Assembly (NCBI GenBank): GCA_017886575.1
Contig: JAGHJP010000051.1
Span: 1 to 47,131 of the forward strand
Source of the DNA: Clostridia bacterium
GTDB lineage: Bacteria; Bacillota; Clostridia; Christensenellales; Borkfalkiaceae
DNA length: 47,131 nt
Direction of reading: 5' to 3'
The notes beneath the pieces are model-generated. The model saw only the letters and a program-made list of their open reading frames with translations, was not told the origin of the DNA and searched no databases. Shown here piece after piece: positions 33,795-41,987 of this stretch (positions within the stretch are counted from its first letter, which is position 1; each line of letters begins with the position of its first letter). Both the position numbers and the translations under genes were made by a program.

Positions 33795-35069
33795 TCATTT
33801 TTGCAGCCGTATCTTCACGGCGTTGGCGTGCGCCGTCAGCCCCTCGTTTTCCGCCAGGCGGATAATGTGCGCGCCGTCCGTTTCCAATGCGCGTTTTTCG
33901 TAGCGGATGACCGACATCTTGCGCAGGAAGATATCCTGGTTCAGTACCTGAAAGAACTTCGCGCTGCCGCCCGTCGGCAGAATGTGGTCGGGCCCCGCAA
34001 AGTAGTCCCCCACGGGCTCGGGCGTGTAGCCGCCCAGGAACACCGCCCCCGCGTTTTTGACCTTTTTCAAGAGTTCTTCGGCGTTCTCCGCATAGATCTC
34101 CATGTGTTCGGGCGCGACTTCGTTGGCGAGAGCCACACCCTCGTCCAAAGAATCGAGCACCACGATGCCGCCGCTGTGTTCGATGGAATGAGCGGCGATC
34201 TCCCGCCGCGAAAGGGCGGCGAGCTGTTTTTCCACTTCCGCCTGTATCTTTTCCGCCTGCTCGAAACTGTCCGTGAGGACGATGGAACGGGCGAGGCGGT
34301 CGTGCTCCGCCTGGGAAAGGGCGTCCGCCGCCACATAGGCGGGGTCGGCTTTTTTATCGCAGAGGATGAGAATTTCGCTCGGCCCCGCCAGCATGTCGAT
34401 GCCGACCTGCCCGTAGACCTCTTTTTTGGCGAGCGTGACGAAGATATTGCCCGGCCCCGCGATGACGTTGACCTTGGGGATGCTCCTCGTGCCGTACGCG
34501 AGCGCGGCGATCGCCTGCGCGCCGCCGACCTTGAAGATCTTCTCCGCGCCGCACTCCGCCGCCGCCACGACGGTGGCGGGGCTGACCTTGCCGCCCTTGG
34601 CGGGCGTCGCCACATAGATGTGCTCCACCCCCGCCGCTTTGGCGGGCAGGATGCCCATGCAGACGGAGGAGAAGAGGGGCGCGGTGCCGCCGGGAACGTA
34701 GATGCCCGCGCTTTCGACCGCGCGGACGACATAGCCCGTCGTCCGCCCCGCCCCGTCCGAGCGCACGTCGCTCTGCATGACGTTGCGGCTGTGATAGGCG
34801 AGGATGTTTTTGACGGCGAGGCGCAGGGAGCTCAAAAGCTCCTTGTCGACCGCGCAGTACGCCTCTTCGATCTCGGCGGGGGAAACGGCGACGGTCTCCT
34901 CCGTCAGGTCGGTATCGTCGAATTTGCGCGCATAGGCGAACAGAGCTTCGTCCCCCCGCGCCTTGACGTCCGACACGATCTCCTTGACGGCGGCGACGAG
35001 TTTTTCGTCCTCGAACCCGCCGCGGGCGAGCAGCCCGGCGCAGGCGTCTTTGTTATAAATTTTCATCAT
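33795..35069 (-). CDS. hisD: histidinol dehydrogenase
   Basis: A 424-residue zinc enzyme doing the last two oxidations to histidine. The start codon is followed by a second ATG (MMKIYN), either usable. Family marks: VPGGTAPLFSSVCMGILPAKAAGV, GAQAIAALAYGT, VIAGPGNIFVTLAKK, AGPSEILI, then the catalytic region SIEHSGGIVVLD and EHMEIYAENAEELL with the zinc His. The C-terminus has ILPTGGSAKF. A GACCGC/GCGGTC hairpin overlaps its stop codon and may partly insulate hisB. Confidence 0.97.
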   Translation of the reverse strand: MMKIYNKDACAGLLARGGFEDEKLVAAVKEIVSDVKARGDEALFAYARKFDDTDLTEETVAVSPAEIEEAYCAVDKELLSSLRLAVKNILAYHSRNVMQSDVRSDGAGRTTGYVVRAVESAGIYVPGGTAPLFSSVCMGILPAKAAGVEHIYVATPAKGGKVSPATVVAAAECGAEKIFKVGGAQAIAALAYGTRSIPKVNVIAGPGNIFVTLAKKEVYGQVGIDMLAGPSEILILCDKKADPAYVAADALSQAEHDRLARSIVLTDSFEQAEKIQAEVEKQLAALSRREIAAHSIEHSGGIVVLDSLDEGVALANEVAPEHMEIYAENAEELLKKVKNAGAVFLGGYTPEPVGDYFAGPDHILPTGGSAKFFQVLNQDIFLRKMSVIRYEKRALETDGAHIIRLAENEGLTAHANAVKIRLQK

Positions 35070-35073
35070 GGTC

Positions 35074-35694
35074 TTATACCTTCTTCCGCATTTTTTCGAT
35101 GAGAGGGAGCAGCACGTCCGCCTTGGTCTTCAGGCTGACCTTGTTGACGACCAGCCGCGCGGAAATGTCGTACACCTCTTCCAGCACGACCAGCCCGTTG
35201 GCTTTCAGCGTGGAACCCGTCTGCACGATGTCGAAGATGACGTCCGACAGCCCCGTGACGGGGGCGAGTTCGATGGAGCCGTGCAGGGAGATGATCTCGA
35301 TGTCCTCCCCGCGCGAAGCGAAGAGTTTTTTTGCCGTGTTCACGTACTTCGTGGCGACGCGGAGATGCGAATTGGTGAGCTGCTTTTTCATTTCGGGATA
35401 GCCCGCCACGCACAGCTTGCATTGTTCGAATTTGAGGTCGAGCATCTCGTAGAGGTCCTTGTCCTCCTCCATGAGGGTGTCCTTCCCCGCGATGCCGATG
35501 TCGGCGATGCCGTACTCCACATAGGTGGGCACGTCGGAAGGCTTGACGAGGAAAAAGGCATACTGCCCGTCCGCGCTCTCCAAAACGAGTTTGCGCGTGT
35601 CGGAGAACACCACGTCGGCGTCCACGCCGCATTCTTTGAGGAGCGCCGCGCTCTCCTGCGCCAGCCGCCCCTTTGCCAATGCCACGGTGATCAT
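35074..35694 (-). CDS. hisG: ATP phosphoribosyltransferase, short form
   Basis: A 206-residue catalytic subunit doing the first step of histidine synthesis. It is the short form without the C-terminal histidine-sensing domain, so it needs HisZ. ITVALAKGRLAQESAALL and GIADIGIAGKDTLMEE are at the front, and the PRPP loop DIVQTGSTLKANGLV lies near the end. Its ATG overlaps the hisZ stop (ATGA), which fits production in fixed ratio with HisZ. Confidence 0.97.
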   Translation of the reverse strand: MITVALAKGRLAQESAALLKECGVDADVVFSDTRKLVLESADGQYAFFLVKPSDVPTYVEYGIADIGIAGKDTLMEEDKDLYEMLDLKFEQCKLCVAGYPEMKKQLTNSHLRVATKYVNTAKKLFASRGEDIEIISLHGSIELAPVTGLSDVIFDIVQTGSTLKANGLVVLEEVYDISARLVVNKVSLKTKADVLLPLIEKMRKKV

Positions 35695-36878
35695 ATCTTT
35701 TCCACCCCCTTCTTCGTCGCTTTCAGGACGACCATACCCGCGTTTTTCAGGGTTTCCGCTTCCTTTGCGTCCCCCGCCGCGAGATCGACGCGGCGCCCGG
35801 CGGCGGTCAATTCGAGATAGGCTTGGTATGCCTTCGTCTCCGCCCCCTCTTCGCTGAAAATGACGACGTCCGCCCGCGGCGCGGCGGGGCGCAGCGCCCC
35901 CTGCCGTTCGAGCGCGATGAGGATGCGTTTGAGCCCCATGGCGAACCCCACGGCGGGCACGTGCCTGCCGAAGTCGTCCGCCAGGTTGTCGTACCTGCCG
36001 CCGCTCAAAATGGGCGAACCGATGGAGCGGGTCAGGCCCGTGAACACCACGCCCGAGTAATAGGACAGGTCCTTGACCGTGCCCAGATCGAAGGAAACGT
36101 ATTTTTCCAGCCCGAAGTCTTTGAGCAGGGCATATACCCGCTTCAACCGGTCGAGCGCTTCCCTCGCCGCGGGGCTGCCCGCGTACTTTTCCGCGCGGGA
36201 GAGGACCTCCTCCCCGCCGAAGAGGGTGGGCAGAGCGGCAAGCGCGTCCGCCGCGCGGCGGGGCGCGCCGTATTTTTCAAGCAGCGCCTGCGCCCCCGGC
36301 GCGTCCTTGGCGTTGACCAAAAGTCGCACTTCCTCCACGGCGTCCCCGTCGAGGTCGCACTCCTGCAAAATGCCCTTGAAGAAGCCGGCATGCCCCACGT
36401 CGACGATGAAGTCTTTGAGCCCGATGGCTTGCAGGCATTCGATGGCGAAGGCGATGGCCTGCGCGTCCGAAAAGGCGCCCGACCGCCCCAGAAATTCCAC
36501 GCCCGCCTGATAGATCTCGCGGATGGTATAACTGCCCGCGCCCGCATAGTCCCAGACGTTGGAGAAATAGCAGAGTTTGGCTGGCAGCGCGAGCGGGGAC
36601 GTTGCCGCCATGCGCGCGACGGCGAGGGTCATGTCGGGGCGGAGCACCAGAAGGCTGCCGTCCCCGTCCGTGAGCTTGAACATCTTTTTCTGCGGGATCT
36701 TGTTCTTGATCTCCGCATAGGTGTCGTAATATTCGAGCGCGGCGGACTGCACGCGGCTGCACCCCGCAAGCATGAATTTTTCTTCCAATTTTTTTTCGAT
36801 GAGGTTGAGGTTGTAACACTCGTCGGGCAGGAGATCCTGCACGCCCGCAGGCAACCGATAATAACTTCTGCGTTTCAT
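35691..36878 (-). CDS. hisZ: ATP phosphoribosyltransferase regulatory subunit
   Basis: A 395-residue HisRS paralogue that gives the short HisG its feedback control by histidine. It has class II synthetase-like motifs: YRLPAGVQDLLPDE, LVLRPDMTLAVARM, FSNVWDYAG with the REIYQAGVEFLG stretch, and VGFAMGLKRILIALE at the end. It lacks the anticodon-binding domain of a true HisRS apart from a degenerate C-terminal stretch. The only plausible ATG has no Shine-Dalgarno sequence and lies 7 nt from a consensus -10, implying a leaderless mRNA. It is the first gene of the operon. Confidence 0.95.
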   Translation of the reverse strand: MKRRSYYRLPAGVQDLLPDECYNLNLIEKKLEEKFMLAGCSRVQSAALEYYDTYAEIKNKIPQKKMFKLTDGDGSLLVLRPDMTLAVARMAATSPLALPAKLCYFSNVWDYAGAGSYTIREIYQAGVEFLGRSGAFSDAQAIAFAIECLQAIGLKDFIVDVGHAGFFKGILQECDLDGDAVEEVRLLVNAKDAPGAQALLEKYGAPRRAADALAALPTLFGGEEVLSRAEKYAGSPAAREALDRLKRVYALLKDFGLEKYVSFDLGTVKDLSYYSGVVFTGLTRSIGSPILSGGRYDNLADDFGRHVPAVGFAMGLKRILIALERQGALRPAAPRADVVIFSEEGAETKAYQAYLELTAAGRRVDLAAGDAKEAETLKNAGMVVLKATKKGVEKI

Positions 36879-36885
36879 ACCGTCA

Positions 36886-36915
36886 ATTATACTACAAAAC
36901 GGGAAAAGTTGTCAA
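36886..36915 (-). promoter_or_regulatory. promoter of the his operon, leaderless
   Basis: Minus strand: -35 TTGACA, 18-nt spacer, -10 TATAAT (36886-36891). Only seven nucleotides separate the -10 from the hisZ ATG at 36878, so the message probably starts at or within a base or two of the A of ATG. There is therefore no room for a T-box or peptide attenuator. Confidence 0.75.
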
Positions 36916-37013
36916 TTTTTTTGTCATAAAAAAACCGCCGGCTGTGCGATATACATGCCGACGCGTTGTTTGCTTCCGTTTCCGTTTTGTTCTTCCTCCG
37001 TTCGCTTTTTCTC

Positions 37014-37067
37014 TATAATATCATCTATATTTGAGTATGCCAAGCGTTTTGCTCAAATACAGATAAT
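37014..37067 (+). promoter_or_regulatory. promoter region with 16-bp inverted repeat before the double-XRE genes
   Basis: A -10-like TATAAT (37014-37019) with a poor -35 is followed at once by ATCATCTATATTTGAG (37020-37035). A 16-nt centre separates this from CTCAAATACAGATAAT (37052-37067). The arms match at 14 of 16 positions. It ends 10 nt before the ribosome-binding site AGGAGGAGGG. It could be an operator for autoregulation by the XRE proteins or a 5' stem-loop. Confidence 0.6.
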
Positions 37068-37093
37068 ATATAGAAGGAGGAGGGAATGAGCGT

Positions 37094-37534
37094 ATGAATA
37101 TTTTAGCGAATTTTTCCGAGCGGCTGAACGACTTGCTGTCCGAAAACGGATACACCACGAAGAGCCTGCACGAAAAGACGGGCATACCGGTTTCCGTCAT
37201 CAACAAATACCGCAACGGAACGGTGGCGCCGTCCGTGGAAGCCGCCTTGCGCCTTGCAGAACTTTTCTGCTGTTCTCTCGATTATCTGCTGGGCAGAAAA
37301 GAGGATAGCCGTGTACGATCGTTTCACGCATGCCCGCCTTTTGGCGAAAGGCTGATTTTTTTATTGCAGGAAAATCACTGCTCGCAGTACAAGCTGTGCA
37401 AGGACGCGAACATTTCAAGTTCCGTTCTGCGGCATTGGCTGAACGGCACGCACGTCCCTTCCCTGGACAACGTGGTAAAATTAGCGGATTTTTTCGGCTG
37501 CTCCGCCGATTATGTCCTCGGCAGAGAAAAGTGA
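37094..37534 (+). CDS. protein with two XRE helix-turn-helix domains (copy A)
   Basis: A 146-residue cytoplasmic DNA-binding protein. Domain 1 (about 7-67) runs FSERLNDLLSENGYTTKSL to CSLDYLLGR. After a short linker, domain 2 (about 82-146) runs FGERLIFLLQENHCSQYKL to CSADYVLGREK. Each has the XRE helix-turn-helix with a turn followed by NG-x-x-PS and a closing D-LLGR helix, typical of Cro/C1-type repressors of Clostridia. Having two in one short chain, with no effector domain, is unusual. AGGAGGAGGG precedes the ATG. A paralogue follows directly. Targets unknown; self-regulation through the upstream inverted repeat is plausible. Confidence 0.82.
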   Translation: MNILANFSERLNDLLSENGYTTKSLHEKTGIPVSVINKYRNGTVAPSVEAALRLAELFCCSLDYLLGRKEDSRVRSFHACPPFGERLIFLLQENHCSQYKLCKDANISSSVLRHWLNGTHVPSLDNVVKLADFFGCSADYVLGREK

Positions 37535-37543
37535 ACGAAAAGA

Positions 37544-37571
37544 CCGGACGGCAGTCCGAACGACAGTCCGG
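37544..37571. repeat. hairpin after copy A, degenerate copy of the one after copy B
   Basis: CCGGAC...GTCCGG arms enclosing a second GGCAGTCCG. The text GACCGGACGGCAGTCCG here parallels GCCCGGACGGCAGTTCG after copy B, where it forms a working terminator. Here there is no T run, so readthrough into copy B is expected. Confidence 0.5.
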
Positions 37572-37619
37572 CATACATAAAAACGATGCCCGGAGTGCAG
37601 AAGATTTTTATTTGTAGCC

Positions 37620-38057
37620 ATGATAAACATGTTAGATTTTGCCGAAAGACTGGAAGAGTTGATGTTCGAGCGGGAACTGAATATGCAAACGCTGGCAAAA
37701 ACAGCCGGCGTATCCCGCGCGACGGTCAACCGGTATCTGCTGGGGCAATTGCTGCCCTCCGTCGGGGCAGCCATGAAACTCGCGGACCAGTTCAACTGCT
37801 CGGTGGATTACCTGTTGGGGCGCACGGATGACACGCCGGAAAGCTTTTTGTCCTGTCCGCCCTTCAGCGAACGCCTGCGGTTTTTGCTGGAACAGTACCG
37901 TTGCACACAATACCGGCTTTGCGTATACGGAAAGTTTGCCCCCTCCACCGTGCGGAACTGGCTGCTGGGAATACACGTTCCGTCCATGGACAATGTTCTG
38001 AAATTGGCAGATTTTTTCGATTGTTCCGCCGATTATGTCCTCGGCAGAGAAAAGTGA
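37620..38057 (+). CDS. protein with two XRE helix-turn-helix domains (copy B)
   Basis: A 145-residue paralogue of the preceding gene. Domain 1 (about 6-68) runs FAERLEELMFERELNMQTL to CSVDYLLGR. Domain 2 (about 80-145) runs FSERLRFLLEQYRCTQYRL to CSADYVLGREK. Domain 1 resembles domain 1 of copy A, and domain 2 resembles domain 2, so a two-domain gene was duplicated whole. The last eight residues are identical. Recognition-helix residues differ between copies (SVINKYRNG against ATVNRYLLG), so DNA targets probably differ. The ribosome-binding site is weak; ATG at 37620 or 37629 could serve. Ends at a strong terminator. Confidence 0.82.
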   Translation: MINMLDFAERLEELMFERELNMQTLAKTAGVSRATVNRYLLGQLLPSVGAAMKLADQFNCSVDYLLGRTDDTPESFLSCPPFSERLRFLLEQYRCTQYRLCVYGKFAPSTVRNWLLGIHVPSMDNVLKLADFFDCSADYVLGREK

Positions 38058-38062
38058 AGCAA

Positions 38063-38094
38063 AGGAGCCCGGACGGCAGTTCGGGCTCCTTTTT
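38063..38094 (+). terminator. terminator of the double-XRE genes
   Basis: AGGAGCCCG-(GACGGCAGTT)-CGGGCTCCTTTTT. It lies between convergent genes and may also serve recG. Confidence 0.88.
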
Positions 38095-38097
38095 ACG

Positions 38098-40101
38098 TCA
38101 GTTGAGCACGACGTCCTTGAGGGCGTTGTATTTTTCGACCGCCGCGCGGCGGATGTCCTCGGTGTCGAACGCACCCGAAAAACTTTCGTCGCTGAGTTTT
38201 TTCGCCAGGAAAATGACTTCGGCGGGGTATTGCAGGTTGCGTATCTCGTTGAGGAACTTTCCGCTCTGGCGGGTGCCGAAAAAGTCGCCGCTGCCGCGCA
38301 GGCGCAGATCCTCTTCGGCAATGGCGAAGCCGTCCGCCGAGTTTTTCAGAATTTGCAGCCGCTCGCGCGCGACGGGGCTGTCGCTGCCCAGGAGCAGGAA
38401 GCAATAGCTCTGCGCATCCCCCCGCCCCACACGGCCGCGGAGCTGATGGAGCTGCGAGAGCCCGAACCGCTCGGCGTTGTGAATGACCATGATGGTGGCG
38501 TTGGGCACGTCCACGCCCACTTCGATGACCGTGGTGGACACGAGGCAGTCGTACTTGCCGTCCTTGAAGTCCTGCATGACGGCGTTCTTTTCCTTGTCCT
38601 TCATTTTGCCGTGCAGCATGGCGAACCGCACGCGGGGCAGGCGGTTTTTCAGATCTTCGTACAGTTCGCTGACGCTCAGGACTTCCCCCTCGTCGTCCTC
38701 GATCTTGGCGGCGACGAAATACGCCTGCCGCCCGGCATGCACCTGCTTTTCCACGTATTCCAGAAGATCGCCGTACCGCCGCTGCGGAACGACCGAAGTG
38801 GAGACGGGGAGCCGTTCTTTGGGTTTGTCGGGAATGGTCGTGATGTCCAGGTCGCCGTAAAAGATGAGCGAGAGGGTGCGGGGAATGGGCGTGGCGGACA
38901 TGACCAGCACGTCGCAGCCCTCCCCTTTTTCGCTGAGCGCGTTGCGCTGCGCCACGCCGAAACGATGCTGTTCGTCGCACACGCAGAAGGAGAGATCGGA
39001 CAACTCTACATCCTTCTGAATGATGGCATGGGTGCCGCAAATGATGTCCAGCTCGCCTTTTTTGAGCGCCGTCTTTATCTCCCGTTTCTCCTTCGCAGTC
39101 AGCGCGCCCGAAAGGTAGCCGACCTTATAATCGGGGAAGTATTTGCACAGCGTTTCATAGTTCTGCCGCGCCAGCACTTCGGTGGGCGAAAGGTAGGCGG
39201 CGCGGTGCCTGCTTTTGACCGCCATGAAGATGCCGCAGAGGGCGACGGCGGTCTTGCCGCTGCCCACGTCCCCCTGCAACAGGCGGTTCATGCGGGTGGG
39301 GGCGTGCAGGTTGCGGTAAATGTCGTTGACCGCCTGCTTCTGCCCGTCCGTAAAATCGAACGGAAAGCGTTCGGTGAACGCCTTGACCTCTTTGGCGGTG
39401 ACGGTATACTCGTTGACGCGCACTTCCTCTTTGTCTCCCTTAATGAGTTTGAAGGCGCTGATGAGCTTGAAATATTCTTCCAGCGCGATGCGCTCCGCCG
39501 CCCCCTTCTGCTCGGACATGGTATCGGGGAAATGCACGTTCCAATACGCCTTGGGGAGGGAGGAGAGGCCGTATTTCGCGATGAGCGGGGACGGGATGAC
39601 CGAGTCGATCTTCTCCACTTTCAGCGCCTCGCGCACGGCGTTCGCCATGACCCGCTGCGTGACGCTGCCCTTGACCGTGTACACGGGCACGATGCCTTTG
39701 AGGCGGCGGTTTTCGTCCAGCGGCTCGAAGGTCGGATTGGTGACGGAGAGCGCGTCAAAGCGGTTGGATACCCGCCCGTAAAAGAGATATTCGCCCGGCT
39801 TTAACTTCTGCGCGACGTACGGCTGATTGAACCACACGGCGGTGAAGGGAAAGCCGTCCTGGTTGCAGAAGGCGCGCACGACCTTATAGCGGCTGGCATG
39901 GTTGACGGGCGCGACGGAGAGCACGCGGCAGACGAAGAGCGCCATGTCGTTGTGATAGGCGTCGCGCAGCGAAGTGCGTTTGGTGAGGTCGAGATAGGCA
40001 CGCGGATAGTAGTCGACGAGGTCTTTGGTGGAAAAGATACGGAGTTTGTTCAGGTCCTTTTCCCGCTTTTCGGAGATGTACTTGATGAAAGAAAGCTGCA
40101 T
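38098..40101 (-). CDS. recG: ATP-dependent DNA helicase RecG
   Basis: A 667-residue branch-migration helicase that remodels stalled forks. The N-terminal wedge/OB domain (about 1-230) has the YYPRAYLDLTK start. Helicase motifs: I GDVGSGKTAVA, Ia LSPTEVLARQ, II DEQHRFG, III MSATPIPRT, then domain 2 with STTVIEVGVDVPNAT (V) and QLHQLRGRVGRG (VI). The TRG motif region with LRGSGDFFGTRQSG is at the C-terminus. Length is near the family's 680. It has its own promoter with -35 TTGAAA and AAGGAGGG upstream, after fakA, the gene order seen in many Firmicutes. Confidence 0.97.
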   Translation of the reverse strand: MQLSFIKYISEKREKDLNKLRIFSTKDLVDYYPRAYLDLTKRTSLRDAYHNDMALFVCRVLSVAPVNHASRYKVVRAFCNQDGFPFTAVWFNQPYVAQKLKPGEYLFYGRVSNRFDALSVTNPTFEPLDENRRLKGIVPVYTVKGSVTQRVMANAVREALKVEKIDSVIPSPLIAKYGLSSLPKAYWNVHFPDTMSEQKGAAERIALEEYFKLISAFKLIKGDKEEVRVNEYTVTAKEVKAFTERFPFDFTDGQKQAVNDIYRNLHAPTRMNRLLQGDVGSGKTAVALCGIFMAVKSRHRAAYLSPTEVLARQNYETLCKYFPDYKVGYLSGALTAKEKREIKTALKKGELDIICGTHAIIQKDVELSDLSFCVCDEQHRFGVAQRNALSEKGEGCDVLVMSATPIPRTLSLIFYGDLDITTIPDKPKERLPVSTSVVPQRRYGDLLEYVEKQVHAGRQAYFVAAKIEDDEGEVLSVSELYEDLKNRLPRVRFAMLHGKMKDKEKNAVMQDFKDGKYDCLVSTTVIEVGVDVPNATIMVIHNAERFGLSQLHQLRGRVGRGDAQSYCFLLLGSDSPVARERLQILKNSADGFAIAEEDLRLRGSGDFFGTRQSGKFLNEIRNLQYPAEVIFLAKKLSDESFSGAFDTEDIRRAAVEKYNALKDVVLN

Positions 40102-40128
40102 TTTCCGTTTTTTCCCTCCTTCTCTTTC

Positions 40129-40157
40129 AGTATACTACATTCGCGGCAAAATTTCAA
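40129..40157 (-). promoter_or_regulatory. promoter of recG
   Basis: Minus strand: -35 TTGAAA, 17-nt spacer, -10 TATACT. Confidence 0.7.
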
Positions 40158-40186
40158 GGTTTTCGCCCCATTCGCCGCCCGGAACG

Positions 40187-40212
40187 GAAAAAACCGCCCG
40201 CGGGCGGTTTTT
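40187..40212 (-). terminator. terminator of asp23-fakA
   Basis: AAAAACCGCCCG directly abutting CGGGCGGTTTTT, then another T on the minus strand; about 22 nt after the fakA stop. Confidence 0.88.
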
Positions 40213-40234
40213 CGGTGCGGCAGGAACGCCGCGT

Positions 40235-41884
40235 TCACTCCAAAGACACGATATAATAGTACACGGGCTGGCCGCCGAAGTGGACGTCCACGTCGCAGTC
40301 GGGATAGAGTTCGGCGACCTTTTCCTTGACCGCCTCCGCCTGCTCCTCCGTGACTTCCTCGCCGTAATAGAGCGTGATGACCTCGTGCGAAGGGTCTTTG
40401 AGTTTGGCGATGAGCGCGAGCAGCGTTTCCTCCACGTCCGCGCCCTTGGCGAGGATCTTTTTGTCGTCCAGGCCGATGATGTCCCCTTCGTTGATGTGGA
40501 AGCGGCCGACGGTGGTGGTGCGCACGGCATGCGTGACCTGCCCGACCTTGACGTCCGAAACGGCGTTGGTCATGTTGGTCTTGTTCTCCGCGACGGAGGC
40601 TTCGGGGTCGAACGCCAGCGCCGCCGCAAAGCCCTGCGGGATGTTCTTGGTCGGAATGACGTGGATGGTGCGGTTTTCGACGAGCGCCTTCGCCTGTTCC
40701 GCCGCCAGGATGATGTTCTTATTGTTCGGGAACACGAACACGTTGGAGGCGTTGACGCGCATGACCGCGTCGGCGATGTCGTTCGCCGAAGGGTTCATGG
40801 TTTGTCCGCCCTCGATGACTTTGTCCACGAAGAGGTCCTTGAAGATATCGGCAATGCCCTTGCCCGCGCAGATGGAGACCATGCCCATCAGCTTCTTTTC
40901 CTTTTCCCGCTTGGCGCGGACCTGGCGGTTCTCTTCGAGCATGTTTTCGATCTTGATGCGGTCGAGTTCGCCGAGTTCCAAAGCGTAAGAGAGCGCCCTG
41001 CCGGGCGTGTTGGTGTGCACGTGCACCTTGACGAGTTCGAGGTCGCCGATGCAGATGACCGAATCGCCGATGCGCATGAGCTTTTCTTTCAACCGCTCGA
41101 TGTCGGCGAGCGTGGTGCTCTTTTTGAGGTTGATGACGAAAAATTCCGTGCAGTAGGCAAATTCGATCTCGCCGAGGTCGAGATTGATGATGTCGGAATT
41201 GTCGCCGAACACGTCCTCCTCGCTCTTCTGCACCTGCGCGGCGCCTTCGACCTCGTCCTCGCTGATCTCTTCCCCCGCGAGCGCGGCGCGCCAGCCGCGG
41301 AAGATGGTCATGAGCCCGACGCCGCCGCTGTCCACGACGCCCGCCTTTTTGAGCACGGGCAGCATTTCGGGGGTCATGGCGAGCGCCCTGTCGCCCTCTT
41401 TGATGATGTCGTCCAGGAACACGTCGAGATCCTTGTTGCGCCCCGCGTTCTTGACGGCGTACTCGCCCATCATGCGGATGACGGTGAGGATGGTGCCCTC
41501 TTTGGGGATGGAAACGGCGCCGTAGGCGACCTTCGTGCCCGATTCGAGCGCCTTGGCGAAGATCTTACAGTCGATGGGCTTGCCCTCGCGGAACACCGAG
41601 CAGATGCCGCGGAGGATCTGGGAAGTGATGACGCCCGAATTGCCCCTTGCGCCCTTGAGCGCGCCCTTGGCGACGGCGTCGCAGATCTCGGCGATGCCGT
41701 TGGACGTGCAGGCGCCCATTTCATGCACTGCCGATTGAAGGGTGAGGGACATGTTGGTGCCCGTATCGCCGTCGGGAACGGGGAAAACGTTCAGCGCGTC
41801 CACCTTGGCGCGGTTGACGTCCAGCGTTCTCGACCCGCTGATGATCATTTTTCTGAAATCGGTACTACTGATGGTTTTATGCAT
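40235..41884 (-). CDS. fakA: fatty acid kinase catalytic subunit FakA
   Basis: A 549-residue kinase that phosphorylates FakB-bound fatty acid to acyl phosphate for membrane lipid synthesis. The N-terminal DAK2/DhaL domain (about 1-200) has NVFPVPDGDTGTNM with the magnesium-binding aspartates, GARGNSGVITSQI and VDSGGVGLMTI. A middle domain has LDLGEIEFAYCTEFFVI and a C-terminal DegV-like domain from about residue 320 has SICAGKGIADIF and VFPNNKNIILAA. The gene follows asp23, as in most Firmicutes, and shares its promoter. A FakB candidate is at 27165-28040. Confidence 0.94.
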   Translation of the reverse strand: MHKTISSTDFRKMIISGSRTLDVNRAKVDALNVFPVPDGDTGTNMSLTLQSAVHEMGACTSNGIAEICDAVAKGALKGARGNSGVITSQILRGICSVFREGKPIDCKIFAKALESGTKVAYGAVSIPKEGTILTVIRMMGEYAVKNAGRNKDLDVFLDDIIKEGDRALAMTPEMLPVLKKAGVVDSGGVGLMTIFRGWRAALAGEEISEDEVEGAAQVQKSEEDVFGDNSDIINLDLGEIEFAYCTEFFVINLKKSTTLADIERLKEKLMRIGDSVICIGDLELVKVHVHTNTPGRALSYALELGELDRIKIENMLEENRQVRAKREKEKKLMGMVSICAGKGIADIFKDLFVDKVIEGGQTMNPSANDIADAVMRVNASNVFVFPNNKNIILAAEQAKALVENRTIHVIPTKNIPQGFAAALAFDPEASVAENKTNMTNAVSDVKVGQVTHAVRTTTVGRFHINEGDIIGLDDKKILAKGADVEETLLALIAKLKDPSHEVITLYYGEEVTEEQAEAVKEKVAELYPDCDVDVHFGGQPVYYYIVSLE

Positions 41885-41987
41885 ATTAAAATTTTTCTAC
41901 TCCTTGAATGCGTTTCGCGCCGCGGACGGGTGATGCGGGAGGAAAGAGGCGCGAAAAAAGACACGGAACGGAAAAAAGAGCCAAGTT

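Noticed and set aside
33255-35102. 615-residue plus-strand frame across hisB and hisD
   Set aside because: Antisense shadow; Arg/His/Val-rich composition typical of the reverse of GC-rich coding sequence. Similar long shadows lie opposite fusA, fakA, recG and gpmI.
36916-37093. Possible T-box upstream of the his operon
   Set aside because: No T-box core or terminator-antiterminator pair was found, and the promoter lies right at the hisZ start codon.
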